Below the pieces are notes generated by a model, which was not told the DNA's origin, made no database searches, and was given only the letters and a program-made list of their open reading frames with translations. DNA of 64,000 nucleotides from Desulfovibrio sp. UCD-KL4C (GTDB lineage Bacteria > Desulfobacterota > Desulfovibrionia > Desulfovibrionales > Desulfovibrionaceae): NCBI RefSeq assembly GCF_006210265.1, contig NZ_VCNC01000004.1, positions 124,001-188,000 of the forward strand, read 5' to 3'. Within the stretch, counting starts at the first letter, position 1; each line of letters opens with the position of its first letter. This document shows, piece by piece, positions 1 through 8,213 of the stretch. The translations under genes were made by a program, and so were the position numbers.

Positions 1-106
1 TTTAATGATTTCTAATAGCTCTGATTTTTTCAATGTAAAACTCTTTGTTTTAAAGTATTAAAGGGATTTTGAAGGTTTACTACACTTTACTTTTTTGTAT
101 AGCAGG

Positions 107-799
107 CTACATTAATCCACCATCAATTGTAATTTCTGATCCATTCAAATAATCTGATTTGATAATAAATTCGATTGCATAGAAAATATTATCACATTTT
201 CCAAACTGAGCTGAAGGGATCTTTTGCAAAATATCTTTTTGCTTGTTTTCATTAATTGACTTTGTCAGGCCTGTATCGAAATAGCCAAGAGTTAAAATAT
301 TTGCAGTAATTCCAAATCTTCCATACTCGTGCGCAATCGTTTTAGTCATCGCTGTTACAGCTGCTTTGCTCGCTGCATAGGGGGCAGCTCCAACCACAGC
401 GTTTTTTGCAACTACTGATGAAATATTGATTATTCTTCCCCACCCAGCTTTCATCATTGCGGGGATTACCGCTTGGAGTATCTTAATCCCACTATTTAAA
501 TTTATATTGAGAACTGAATCCCATTCTTCAGGGGTATAACTAATGAAAAGTTTGTCCACAGAGATGGCTGATAAGTTGATTATGGTTATTTTTTCTTTAA
601 TTTTTTCTATTTGCTTACAAAAAGAGATTATTGAATCACTTTCGGTAATATCAAGCTCTAAGCAGGTGAAATTTTCATGTTTTATAAATGCAGATAGCTT
701 ATTCGAGTTCCTTGTTGTCCCTAAGACTTTATTCTTTTCAAGAAGCATGGGGAGAATTTGTCTTCCTATATCACTTGAAGCTCCGATAAGAATAATCAT
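107..799 (-). CDS. SDR-family NAD(P)-dependent oxidoreductase
   Basis: A 230-residue short-chain dehydrogenase/reductase, close in form to FabG-like 3-oxoacyl or sugar reductases. The Rossmann loop GASSDIGR is at residues 6-13. The catalytic Ser is at 127/128 and the Tyr-x-x-x-Lys pair is Y141/K145, at the usual 13-residue spacing. The usual NNAG motif is altered to NLSA (75-78). The C-terminus ends in the typical ITIDGG turn. The ATG at 799 overlaps the stop of the upstream AAC(3)-like gene as ATGA, so the two are translationally coupled and probably act on the same glycan precursor. The substrate cannot be read from the sequence. It is the last gene of the minus-strand glycan run. Confidence 0.85.
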   Translation of the reverse strand: MIILIGASSDIGRQILPMLLEKNKVLGTTRNSNKLSAFIKHENFTCLELDITESDSIISFCKQIEKIKEKITIINLSAISVDKLFISYTPEEWDSVLNINLNSGIKILQAVIPAMMKAGWGRIINISSVVAKNAVVGAAPYAASKAAVTAMTKTIAHEYGRFGITANILTLGYFDTGLTKSINENKQKDILQKIPSAQFGKCDNIFYAIEFIIKSDYLNGSEITIDGGLM

Positions 800-1797
800 G
801 ATGTTGGTTCCTTATCAGGGTAGAGAATACCATTTTTTTTGTTAAAAAATGCTAACAGAATCATTGGTTTAACAATTTTTTTTAAAAAGAAATTTTTGAG
901 TTTGCTAGGTTCTGTGTGCCAATATTTTTTTTGCTGCACAAGTTTTTTCATAGCGTTTAGCTGTTTGTGCAGATCTAATGAGTAGAAATCTAAAGTTTGG
1001 CCAAAGAAAAATTTTTGTGGTTGGGCGTCTGTCCCAGTAAAAATGTCATAATTAGCTTTGTAGAATGCAAAAGCATCCGTGTCGTTGAAAGGGGTATTTA
1101 TTTCTTTTTTATCAATAAGTAACCGGCACATGATTGGGGTTTCTAAGTCATGATATCCTGGAATATTTTTCGGCACAAACTGTTCAATGTAGTGGAAGCT
1201 TATAGATGTAGGATAAACTCCAATAGATAATTCTTTTGCTTCAAGGGCGTACATTCTTGCAAACGGTGAGTTTGGTCCGTAGCAGTTGCTGGAATTATGG
1301 TGCTCAGCAACAATCCATTCAGCATTTTTTCCAAATGCACAGACGGAGTGTGTAGGATGTATACTTCTTAAAACTCCAGCCGTTCTTCTGAAAAGTTCGC
1401 TTACGAGGTTGAGTTGATCTATACTCGTTTTGGGATCGAAAAGAGGGTTGTCAGCTAAAAAAAGAATAGGGCTCTTGTTGAAAGTATAGGAGGACATTAC
1501 TAGGGTACCGTCTGGTGTGAAGTAATCCATAAGCTCTTTTAGAAAAGCTTTAACACCTCCTTCAAAAGCCATTGCCGCGGAAAGAGATATTCTTACAAAT
1601 ACTGTGTCAGACGGTAAGATGTTTGCTTTTTTGAGTTGCTTTGCTATTTCAGTCGTTGAAATGCTTCCCTGAGAATAATTGAGGTTATACCCTGCTCTTT
1701 TTTTACGGTTTAAAGCCTGACGTGCTTTGTTTGCTCGGATAGGAGCATACTTCGCATAGACAGTTCGAACTATTTTTCGGTAAAAATTCAAAAGCAT
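796..1797 (-). CDS. AAC(3)-like acetyl-CoA-dependent N-acetyltransferase
   Basis: A 333-residue protein with the fold signature of the aminoglycoside 3-N-acetyltransferase (AAC(3)/YokD/FrbF) family. Visible marks are the DTVFVRISLSAAMAFEGG segment near residue 80, the DGTLVMSSYTFN strand-loop, the RSIHPTHSVCAFG block with the expected His, and CYGPNSPFARM. Members inside polysaccharide loci usually acetylate amino sugars rather than antibiotics, and that is the likelier role here. A basic N-terminal extension of about 45 residues precedes the domain. The start is the ATG at 1797, with only a weak ribosome site. It is preceded by an 89-bp gap containing a promoter-like element and followed by the coupled SDR gene. 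The exact acceptor sugar is unknown. Confidence 0.8.
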   Translation of the reverse strand: MLLNFYRKIVRTVYAKYAPIRANKARQALNRKKRAGYNLNYSQGSISTTEIAKQLKKANILPSDTVFVRISLSAAMAFEGGVKAFLKELMDYFTPDGTLVMSSYTFNKSPILFLADNPLFDPKTSIDQLNLVSELFRRTAGVLRSIHPTHSVCAFGKNAEWIVAEHHNSSNCYGPNSPFARMYALEAKELSIGVYPTSISFHYIEQFVPKNIPGYHDLETPIMCRLLIDKKEINTPFNDTDAFAFYKANYDIFTGTDAQPQKFFFGQTLDFYSLDLHKQLNAMKKLVQQKKYWHTEPSKLKNFFLKKIVKPMILLAFFNKKNGILYPDKEPTS

Positions 1798-1824
1798 TTA
1801 ATTGATCTCAATTTGTTGTTTTTA

Positions 1825-1857
1825 TAGTTTGTTAAGAAAAACTGAACGTATTGTCAA
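1825..1857 (-). promoter_or_regulatory. Promoter-like element, copy B (TTGACA-N4-GTTCAG-N7-TAACAAACTA)
   Basis: Read on the minus strand, the gap before the AAC(3)-like gene contains a consensus -35 TTGACA, a 17-nt spacer with GTTCAG in its middle, and TAACAA at the -10 position followed by ACTA. The same 22 defined bases at identical spacing recur at 20640-20672, before the winged-helix regulator gene. It is probably a sigma-70 promoter, perhaps with a regulator site in the spacer. It would drive the AAC(3)-like and SDR genes. Confidence 0.5.
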
Positions 1858-1886
1858 TATGAAAGATCGGTGAGATTGTTTTAAGT

Positions 1887-2744
1887 CTATATAATATCGC
1901 GGTATAAAATTGTCTTAATTTTTTTTAATTCAGCTAACATTCTATCAATTTTGTTATTTTTTATAACGTCATACGGGTCGAAATAATGAGACAAGAAGAG
2001 GTTGTGTTTTGAAATAACTTCAATAGTTTCAATAAATTCTTTTACAAATAAATCATCATCGCCGAGAAATGGATTGTTTTTACGGAGCATATTCCATGAA
2101 TCAAATATTGCTAAAGGGAAATGAAGACTGCATCCAGTAGGAATCTCAATAATTCCATGTGAATGGACTGATGGAGCCCCGAACCCTTTGTATCCGCATG
2201 CAGCGGTAGAACTGCTGTACTTATAACCAAGTTCTGCAAGTATGGGGTAGACACTTTCTGTATGAAGATTGCCGTAGTGGGGGGTTCTGAACCCGATACT
2301 TTCAACTCCAAGAATTTTGTAAAAGACTTCATGTGCTTTCTCAATTTCTTCTTTTTGCTCAGCATATGAAAGCTTGTTGAAATATCTATTCGGTGACCAA
2401 TGAGGGTTGTCTGGATGAGTGTATGAATGGTTTATTATTTCATGACCTTCATCCACAGCTCGTTTATGTATGTCAGGATATTTTTCAACAAATTTACCGA
2501 TTACAGCCAGTCCTGCCTTGATGTTGTATTCCTTTAGCAGGTCAAGAAGAGCAGGGAAGGCCTCAATGTCTTTTTCAAAATCAAAATCGAAAGTGAGAGA
2601 ATAAGTTGCTGCGTTGCATGGATTTTTTTGTTTACTCATGAATTTGATAAAAAAATCAGCTGGCGCGATTTTGTGAATAACAGTCCTCGCTAAAAAGGCT
2701 GCATAGCGATTCTTGTAAGTCCTTAAGAATGGTCCCCAAATCAT
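1887..2744 (-). CDS. Polysaccharide deacetylase (NodB-like, CE4)
   Basis: A 285-residue carbohydrate esterase family 4 enzyme. It has the TFDFDFEKD block (catalytic base and metal Asp) near residues 50-57, the zinc-binding H-S-x-x-H in INHSYTH near 106, and the R-T-P-H motif near 148. Such enzymes remove N-acetyl (or O-acetyl) groups from sugars in a metal-dependent way. There is no signal peptide, so it probably acts in the cytoplasm on a lipid- or nucleotide-linked intermediate, as in several O-antigen loci. Its start codon overlaps the stop of the upstream capsule-type gene as ATGA, showing coupling. The sugar it deacetylates is unknown. Together with the PIG-L protein at 5767 it gives this locus two predicted deacetylases. 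Confidence 0.85.
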   Translation of the reverse strand: MIWGPFLRTYKNRYAAFLARTVIHKIAPADFFIKFMSKQKNPCNAATYSLTFDFDFEKDIEAFPALLDLLKEYNIKAGLAVIGKFVEKYPDIHKRAVDEGHEIINHSYTHPDNPHWSPNRYFNKLSYAEQKEEIEKAHEVFYKILGVESIGFRTPHYGNLHTESVYPILAELGYKYSSSTAACGYKGFGAPSVHSHGIIEIPTGCSLHFPLAIFDSWNMLRKNNPFLGDDDLFVKEFIETIEVISKHNLFLSHYFDPYDVIKNNKIDRMLAELKKIKTILYRDII

Positions 2745-4150
2745 TTTAAAGCCCCTGCTTCGTACAGTTCTATTTCGTCATCAAGAGCTTTTGCCATGAC
2801 TTCGCCAATTCCTTCACCTTGTTCAAACTCCTCAGGTGACCCGAATTGAGGGTGTTCATAAGTTGCTTGATGGAGTGCGGCAATAAAATTTAGTTGCGCT
2901 GTTTTGTTGAACGTTAGTTTGTCTAAAACGTCCCAGACCTCTTGCGGCTTGTTGATGTTTATGTTGTTTTCACAAATATCAAAATATGGGTGTCCGAGAC
3001 ATATAAGAGGTTTGCCGGTAGCAATTGCTTCGAGACCTGCTGTTGTACCTGTTGCAACCACCACCGCTTCACTCTTAAGAATTAAGTCCCTAGTTGGGTA
3101 TGAGGGAGGGAGTAATACAACATTAGGTAGTAAGGCTAATTCTTTATAAAAAGATGGCGGCCTATTTCCATAGCAAATGGGGTGCTCTTTTATCGCGAGT
3201 GTGTAGCCAAACTTGCCGTGAATTGCAATTTGTTCAAGCATATGTTCCTGATTGGCATATTCTGGAGCCTGTGAGCACATGGTTGCTTCAGGAGTTAGCT
3301 GTAAAAAGTAGCTAATAATTTTATCTTTTGGAAGATTTCGTGAAAAGTATTTGGCAGACATTAGTCTGTTTTTTAATTTTATTAATGCAGGTATGGGGGA
3401 ATCTCCTTGTGTCATTCTTTTAAATTTATTTAATATCTTTTTCAGAGAGTAGTTGGGTAGTAGTCCAGATATTTTCACATAGTATTCGTCGTATTTGCTG
3501 ATCTGCCTTTTTACTTTATATTTTGAGATAATTGTTGATGCCCATAGCTTGGACTCTTCAGAAATATTGTTATTTTTAAGAATCAATTCAATTCGCGCTA
3601 TTCTTCTGCGTTGGCCTGACGCAATTGATAATCGCAGTTCTCCTCCTATAGACAGGATTCCTCTTTCAAACATTTTCTTTATAAGAGCGCGCTCAGCCAT
3701 TTTCTTAAGAACTATTGAATCAATTAAGTCCAACGTTTCGCAAAAAACATAGTCTACATTGTATTCTTTTATTATTTTTAAGAAAAAATTGTAGTAGAAA
3801 TAAACTTGTTGAGGGATATGTTCGTTCATTTCTTTGTGCGTTTGTGTTACTCCGTATCTGCTGACGAATTTTCTATATAAAAGATAGTTAATATTAAATT
3901 CATAGCAATTTAAGCCTAGCTTTTTTTCTATGTTTTTAATGTCTTGCTGTATTTTTTCAACGGATTTATTATATGTATCCTCTCTTTCTAAAGCAGGGAT
4001 CACCGTAATACTTTCAATTTTTTGATAGCGACTAATATTGGTTTTATCGGCTATGACGACAATATTATAATCTTTTTTAAGTAGCTTAATTGTGTCAATC
4101 AGTACGTTATCAAGCCTTTTACGGCTTAAAATAAGAATAGTTTTTTTCAT
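2741..4150 (-). CDS. Capsule polysaccharide biosynthesis (KpsS/LipB-like) glycosyltransferase
   Basis: A 469-residue soluble protein. Its C-terminal half has the features of the Capsule_synth family (KpsS/LipB-like, GT-B type): YFLQLTPEATMCSQAPEYANQ near residue 285, then KEHPICYGNRPP, and a nucleotide-binding half with VATGTTAGLEAIATGKPLICLGHPYF near 370-395. These proteins transfer Kdo or related sugars onto lipid or glycan acceptors. The N-terminal half is divergent, contains many Ile/Lys residues and matches nothing I recognise. It sits directly after pseI in the direction of transcription (25-bp gap), so a pseudaminic-acid transferase is an attractive guess but not proven. It overlaps the deacetylase downstream by 4 bases. 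Confidence 0.6.
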   Translation of the reverse strand: MKKTILILSRKRLDNVLIDTIKLLKKDYNIVVIADKTNISRYQKIESITVIPALEREDTYNKSVEKIQQDIKNIEKKLGLNCYEFNINYLLYRKFVSRYGVTQTHKEMNEHIPQQVYFYYNFFLKIIKEYNVDYVFCETLDLIDSIVLKKMAERALIKKMFERGILSIGGELRLSIASGQRRRIARIELILKNNNISEESKLWASTIISKYKVKRQISKYDEYYVKISGLLPNYSLKKILNKFKRMTQGDSPIPALIKLKNRLMSAKYFSRNLPKDKIISYFLQLTPEATMCSQAPEYANQEHMLEQIAIHGKFGYTLAIKEHPICYGNRPPSFYKELALLPNVVLLPPSYPTRDLILKSEAVVVATGTTAGLEAIATGKPLICLGHPYFDICENNININKPQEVWDVLDKLTFNKTAQLNFIAALHQATYEHPQFGSPEEFEQGEGIGEVMAKALDDEIELYEAGALK

Positions 4151-4175
4151 ATTGTTTTTGATAAAGAATTATTTT

Positions 4176-5225
4176 TTAATTTAAAATATCCCAACTTATG
4201 GGGGTTCCACATGGGATATCGATAAGGGCTTTTTTGCCCATTATTTCTGTAAAATGGCGAGTATGCAGCCCGTAACTTGGGCGCACGCATTTTATGTTTT
4301 CAGCAGAGACAGTTTCTCCGCATGCAATATCTTTACTTGCAAAAATGGATTTTCGAAATACCCTTCCGGCTTTTTCTTTTTCGGTTATTTGATATTGCAC
4401 TTTGCCTAATGCTTTTTCTGCAGTGCGTATGGATTTCACCATTGCTTTTAGCTCTTCGGCTTCTAATGAGAAGGAACAGTCAGGTCCACCATCTGCTCTC
4501 GATTTGATGAAATGCTTTTCAATAACGCATGCGCCTAGGGCTACTGCTGATATGGGGATTTCTATTCCAAGTGAATGATCGGATAAGCCACATGGAACTC
4601 CGAAAGTTTCCTGCATATTTATAATGGTGCGAAGGTTCATAGATTCAGGAGGTGCAGGGTAAGCACTCGTACATTTCAATAGAATCAGATCTGTGCCTCC
4701 TGCTTCGCGGAACGCATTCACCGCTTCATCTATTTCTGCAAGAGTTCCCATGCCTGTAGACATGATAACTGGTTTGCCTGTTGCAGCTACTTTTTTAATT
4801 AATGGAATATCAACAAGTTCAAAAGAGGCTATTTTATAAAGGGAGACGTTCATTTCTTCTAAAAAATCGACAGCAGAGTCATCAAATGGAGTAGAAAAAA
4901 AATCAAGCCCAAGGTCATCCGCAATTTTTTTAAGTTTGGGCTGCCAATCCCACGGAGTATAGGCTGTTTTATAAAGTGAGTAGAGCGACTGTCCTTCCCA
5001 TATTGTTCCTTTGCCTATTTGGAAATATTTATTGTCACAGTTCAGTGTGATGGTATCCGGGGTATATGTTTGTATCTTGATTGCGTCTACACCACATTCC
5101 TTGGCAATGTGGAGTAGTTCAACCGCTGATTCAAAATGTTGATTATGGTTCGCAGACATTTCAGCGATAATATATACGGGCTGATCAGGTCCGATCTCTC
5201 TTTTATTTATTGAAACGTTTTTCAT
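4176..5225 (-). CDS. pseI: Pseudaminic acid synthase
   Basis: A 349-residue NeuB-family synthase that condenses 6-deoxy-AltdiNAc with phosphoenolpyruvate to give pseudaminic acid. The N-terminal TIM barrel begins with VYIIAEMSANHNQ, followed by DAIKIQTYTPDTITL and FSTPFDDSAVDFLEE. ASFELVDIPLIKKVAATGKPVIMSTGMG and the EKHFIKSRADGGPDCSFS block follow. An SAF (antifreeze-like) domain occupies roughly residues 290-345. The TPDTITL and DGPDxxFS wording fits PseI better than NeuB or LegI. AAGGA lies upstream of the ATG at 5225. The other enzymes of the pathway (pseH, pseG, pseF, pseC, pseB) follow upstream in the same run. Confidence 0.93.
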   Translation of the reverse strand: MKNVSINKREIGPDQPVYIIAEMSANHNQHFESAVELLHIAKECGVDAIKIQTYTPDTITLNCDNKYFQIGKGTIWEGQSLYSLYKTAYTPWDWQPKLKKIADDLGLDFFSTPFDDSAVDFLEEMNVSLYKIASFELVDIPLIKKVAATGKPVIMSTGMGTLAEIDEAVNAFREAGGTDLILLKCTSAYPAPPESMNLRTIINMQETFGVPCGLSDHSLGIEIPISAVALGACVIEKHFIKSRADGGPDCSFSLEAEELKAMVKSIRTAEKALGKVQYQITEKEKAGRVFRKSIFASKDIACGETVSAENIKCVRPSYGLHTRHFTEIMGKKALIDIPCGTPISWDILN

Positions 5226-5299
5226 CTTTACAAATCCTTGGAAATCATAGGTTACGTAATGATATTTTATATTATCAATTAATTAAATTTGGACTGTTT

Positions 5300-5776
5300 T
5301 TAGTCTTTTAAGCCGTTGTTTAACATAGCATTCATGTATAAAAAGTCATTATCTTGTTTATATATTTTAAAATAAAATTTGCTATATAGGGCTAAAGCTT
5401 TTTCGTTATTTTTAAGCACTTTCAACGTTAAATCATGCAGATTTTTTTGGTGAGCTATATAAAAAATGGCTTTCATTAGTTGTTGCCCAACTTTTTCTTT
5501 TTTTAAATTTGGGTTTTTATAAAGCCCCAGCTCTGCATTTGTTGAATTTATTTCAGTGAGATATATGACTCCAATTTTACATTTATTCTTCACTACTAAA
5601 TAGTATTCATTTTTAGTGTCTGATTTAAGGTTTTCTATGAAGTTTAAATGATTCTCTATGGGGATAATGGAAGAGTCACACATTTGTTGGCGGACAAAAA
5701 TATTGTTTCTCCATGTGAGAACTTCGTTCATTTCTTCTAAAGATAAACGATAAAATGGAATTAGTGTTAAATCCAT
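5300..5776 (-). CDS. pseH: PseH-like GNAT N-acetyltransferase
   Basis: A 158-residue GNAT-fold protein. The N-terminus LIPFYRLSLEEMNEVLTWRNNIFVRQQM is characteristic of PseH, which acetylates the 4-amino group of UDP-4-amino-4,6-dideoxy-AltNAc. The acetyl-CoA region is near residues 85-115 (ELGLYKNPNLKKEKVGQQLM), followed by LKVLKNNEKALALYSKFYF, typical of GNAT enzymes. It overlaps the PIG-L gene upstream by 10 bases. The gene between it and pseG is a predicted formyltransferase, so in this strain the acyl group at this position may not always be acetyl. Confidence 0.85.
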   Translation of the reverse strand: MDLTLIPFYRLSLEEMNEVLTWRNNIFVRQQMCDSSIIPIENHLNFIENLKSDTKNEYYLVVKNKCKIGVIYLTEINSTNAELGLYKNPNLKKEKVGQQLMKAIFYIAHQKNLHDLTLKVLKNNEKALALYSKFYFKIYKQDNDFLYMNAMLNNGLKD

Positions 5777-6450
5777 AATCTTCGTAAGGTTTGAAATGCT
5801 TCTACTTTATAGTTACCAGTTTTTATCCCCCATAAATCTGCATTAAGCTCTAAGGCTTTTAGTGACCGCGGATGAGGATACTCTTGCAATTCCCCCTTGT
5901 AAGCAGACATAGCCTTTAATTTTGTTTCAATTGTTTCATCTACATTAACAAAATAATCAGGACTAAATGTAAGGGGGAAGTTCCATTCCGTAGATGAAAG
6001 TATTTCGAAAGCATAAATTTCTTTAACAACTTCATTCTGCATTGGACGGGTAGCTGTCAACACTGCTTTATTCGTGATGTAGTGATCGATATTCATATCG
6101 TTAGCAAAGTGAGTAAATATAATGTCTGGTTTGATCTCATTCTTAACTTTTTCTACGATTTTAACAAGTTCAAGTAGGTTTACGGAGTCAAATCTGTTGT
6201 CAGGGAAGTCGTAAGTGATTACTTTTTTTACGCCTATAATTTTGTTAGCTTCTTGTATTGATTTTTTTAGATCCCTTAGCTCTTTAGCGCATTGACTTGT
6301 TTCACGTTTTTGTTGTCGCGACGTGACCCCTTCTCCTAGGATCAAGGTATAAGCTTCAGCTCCATTGTTAATCATACGGGCAACTGTCGCACCACAGCCG
6401 AGTATCTCATCATCAGGATGGGCTGCTATTGTTAGAATTCTATGATTCAT
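5767..6450 (-). CDS. PIG-L/LmbE family N-acetyl-sugar deacetylase
   Basis: A 227-residue zinc-dependent deacetylase of the PIG-L/LmbE family. The metal motif AHPDDEILGCGAT is near residues 9-20, and the conserved THFANDMNIDHY segment carrying the third His is near 115. I chose the ATG at 6450 because GGAAGG sits about 10 bases upstream. An upstream alternative at 6495 would overlap the preceding gene by 56 bases. With the chosen start the overlap is 11 bases. PIG-L enzymes remove the N-acetyl group from GlcNAc-type sugars. Its place between a formyltransferase and pseH suggests it frees an amino group on a pseudaminic-acid precursor, or on the finished sugar, for re-acylation. The substrate is inferred from context only. 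Confidence 0.85.
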   Translation of the reverse strand: MNHRILTIAAHPDDEILGCGATVARMINNGAEAYTLILGEGVTSRQQKRETSQCAKELRDLKKSIQEANKIIGVKKVITYDFPDNRFDSVNLLELVKIVEKVKNEIKPDIIFTHFANDMNIDHYITNKAVLTATRPMQNEVVKEIYAFEILSSTEWNFPLTFSPDYFVNVDETIETKLKAMSAYKGELQEYPHPRSLKALELNADLWGIKTGNYKVEAFQTLRRLWI

Positions 6451-7132
6451 GAATTTCAAACCTTCCTTCAAGTCGATTGCCTCGTTTTGTAACATTTGAA
6501 AAATAAATTTTAAGATTATTTAGTTCAATGTAAGCTGGAGGGTAGTCTTCTCCGTCAAGCATTCTTATAAAATCGTAAAGTAGGTCAAGATTCTCAATCG
6601 TGTTCATTTGAATATTGCTTTGCAGTTTGTTCCTTCTTTTGAAAGTAGTCGCCTCACCGAGTTGCGGAGTTGATGCCGGTTCATTTTCAATTATGTGAGG
6701 TATCATTTTTTTAAAAATTATATCTGATATTTCAATAAGAATTTCGTCTGCATTGCCTCTGCCGAGATATACGTTTTCTTTGCAGTACACATCGCCAGCA
6801 TCAATTTCGCTGTTACACTGTATCGCACAAACTTTTGACTCTTTTATCCCTCGTATTATTTGGTTTTGTATAGGACTGCCTCCCCTTCCATATGGTAGAT
6901 CAGATGTATGAAAAATAATACACTTGAAGTTAGAGTATATTTCAGAAGGGATTATCCATGACCAATGAGGAATGAATATATAATCTGGGTTGATTTTTTT
7001 TATATTTTGATAAGTAAGATCTTCTTGCTGACTATATATCGTTGTTTGATACTTTTTCAGATTTTCTTTTTGAAAGATGCGAGCATTACTTATGTTCCAG
7101 CTTTTAACCGCTGCAATAATAATTTTTTTCAT
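6440..7132 (-). CDS. Formyltransferase-family protein (sugar N-formylation, predicted)
   Basis: A 230-residue protein with the formyltransferase fold of methionyl-tRNA formyltransferase and GART. The segment IIFHTSDLPYGRGGSPIQNQIIRGI (near 60-85) corresponds to the N-x-H-x-S-x-LP loop, and EIDAGDVYCKENVYL (near 108-122) supplies the catalytic Asp. The Asn two residues before the His, part of the classic Asn-His-Asp triad, is Ile here. I believe the His-x-x-Asp-Leu-Pro-x-Gly-Arg-Gly-Gly form is normal for the sugar-modifying subgroup, but I could not check this. At 230 residues it lacks the tRNA-binding C-terminal domain. Flanked by pseG and the PIG-L gene, it probably formylates an amino group of a pseudaminic-type sugar using 10-formyl-tetrahydrofolate. 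Confidence 0.8.
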   Translation of the reverse strand: MKKIIIAAVKSWNISNARIFQKENLKKYQTTIYSQQEDLTYQNIKKINPDYIFIPHWSWIIPSEIYSNFKCIIFHTSDLPYGRGGSPIQNQIIRGIKESKVCAIQCNSEIDAGDVYCKENVYLGRGNADEILIEISDIIFKKMIPHIIENEPASTPQLGEATTFKRRNKLQSNIQMNTIENLDLLYDFIRMLDGEDYPPAYIELNNLKIYFSNVTKRGNRLEGRFEIHES

Positions 7133-7136
7133 TGAT

Positions 7137-8204
7137 TTATTGTAATCCTCTTGTTCCTGTCATTGCGTTAATAACTCTTGCAACTCCATGACCGTCAATA
7201 ATTGTTTTTGATTTATTCGATAATTTAGTTATTTTTTGTGGGCTTAAAATAAGTTTTTTAATGTTCTTAGATATATATTCTTCTGATATTTCATGGTTCT
7301 CTCCCAAATTTATAGCAGCACCTGCTTTAGCTAGTTCATTGCTAAGCATCTTTTGGTTGTCAGCGGTGATGATAATTACAAGTGGTTTTCCTATGCAGCA
7401 AATTTCCCAGCAGGATGAACCTCCTGCACTAATGATAATGTCATTTTGAGCAATTAATTCAGCCATATTGCTGACATTTGAAAGGATTTCTATTTTATGA
7501 GAGCTCTTGTCTGCGTACTGTGTCAGTGATTGTGTATGCTTATTTTCCGGACCGATAATTAGTGTTATAGCCAAATTATTTGGTAGAATATTTAGGGCCT
7601 TAAGCACTAGAAGTGATGTATTATTTGTATCAGCCCCTCCCAAACTTATGAGTAATTTTATTTGATTTGCAGCAGTTTGTTTTTTCTGAATGATATTTGG
7701 CTCTCTGAACTCATTTCTAAGCAAGGCATACTTTGCCCCAGCCAATACTGTTGTTTTAGTGGTCGTTCTATATTCGATCTTTTCAGAACCAAAATTTTGA
7801 TTAAGAATCATCGTAGCAGAATAAATATCAAGATGGTGGTAGTCGTCTATCACAAGAGTGTTATGGAATCTTTTTAAAATCTCATTTTGGTATGCTGTAT
7901 CTAAAAAATATCCGTCGAGTACAATCCAGCTTGGTTTACCGACGTTTGCCGCGATATTAAGCAGTATTTTGCTGTCATTAGCTGATTGCGGATAAGATTC
8001 TTCGAGTTCAATGAACTCTATGTTGAAAGCACAAAGTCGATCTTTTAGCGCGGTACTTTCAATTTTACCGACTAAAAGAGCTTTTCCTCCATGTTTGGTC
8101 CATGCCTGAGCAAGAGCGAGACAGCGCATAACGTGTCCGATGCCAATACTGTGGTTGGCATCAGCTCGGATTATTAATTTCCAATTTTTAAGTGGAATAT
8201 CCAT
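7137..8204 (-). CDS. pseG: UDP-2,4-diacetamido-2,4,6-trideoxy-beta-L-altropyranose hydrolase
   Basis: A 355-residue GT-B-like hydrolase that releases the sugar from UDP in the fourth step of pseudaminic acid synthesis. It opens with RADANHSIGIGHVMRCLALAQAW, the hallmark PseG/MurG-like loop with the catalytic His. IVLDGYFLD and VIDDYHHLD follow, then ISLGGADTNNTS and the C-terminal nucleotide site SAGGSSCWEICCIGKP near 258-273. AAAAGG lies 5 bases before the ATG at 8204. The C-terminus shows no GNAT extension, so the acetyltransferase step is left to the separate pseH gene. Neighbours are pseF upstream and the formyltransferase downstream. Confidence 0.92.
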   Translation of the reverse strand: MDIPLKNWKLIIRADANHSIGIGHVMRCLALAQAWTKHGGKALLVGKIESTALKDRLCAFNIEFIELEESYPQSANDSKILLNIAANVGKPSWIVLDGYFLDTAYQNEILKRFHNTLVIDDYHHLDIYSATMILNQNFGSEKIEYRTTTKTTVLAGAKYALLRNEFREPNIIQKKQTAANQIKLLISLGGADTNNTSLLVLKALNILPNNLAITLIIGPENKHTQSLTQYADKSSHKIEILSNVSNMAELIAQNDIIISAGGSSCWEICCIGKPLVIIITADNQKMLSNELAKAGAAINLGENHEISEEYISKNIKKLILSPQKITKLSNKSKTIIDGHGVARVINAMTGTRGLQ

Positions 8205-8213
8205 ATTAACCTT

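Noticed and set aside
1-106. Terminator or gene at the left edge
   Set aside because: Short AT-rich stretch without hairpin or frame that I could support.
5226-5299. Third copy of the duplicated promoter element before pseI
   Set aside because: TTGATA and TAACCT are present but at 18-base spacing and without the GTTCAG core.
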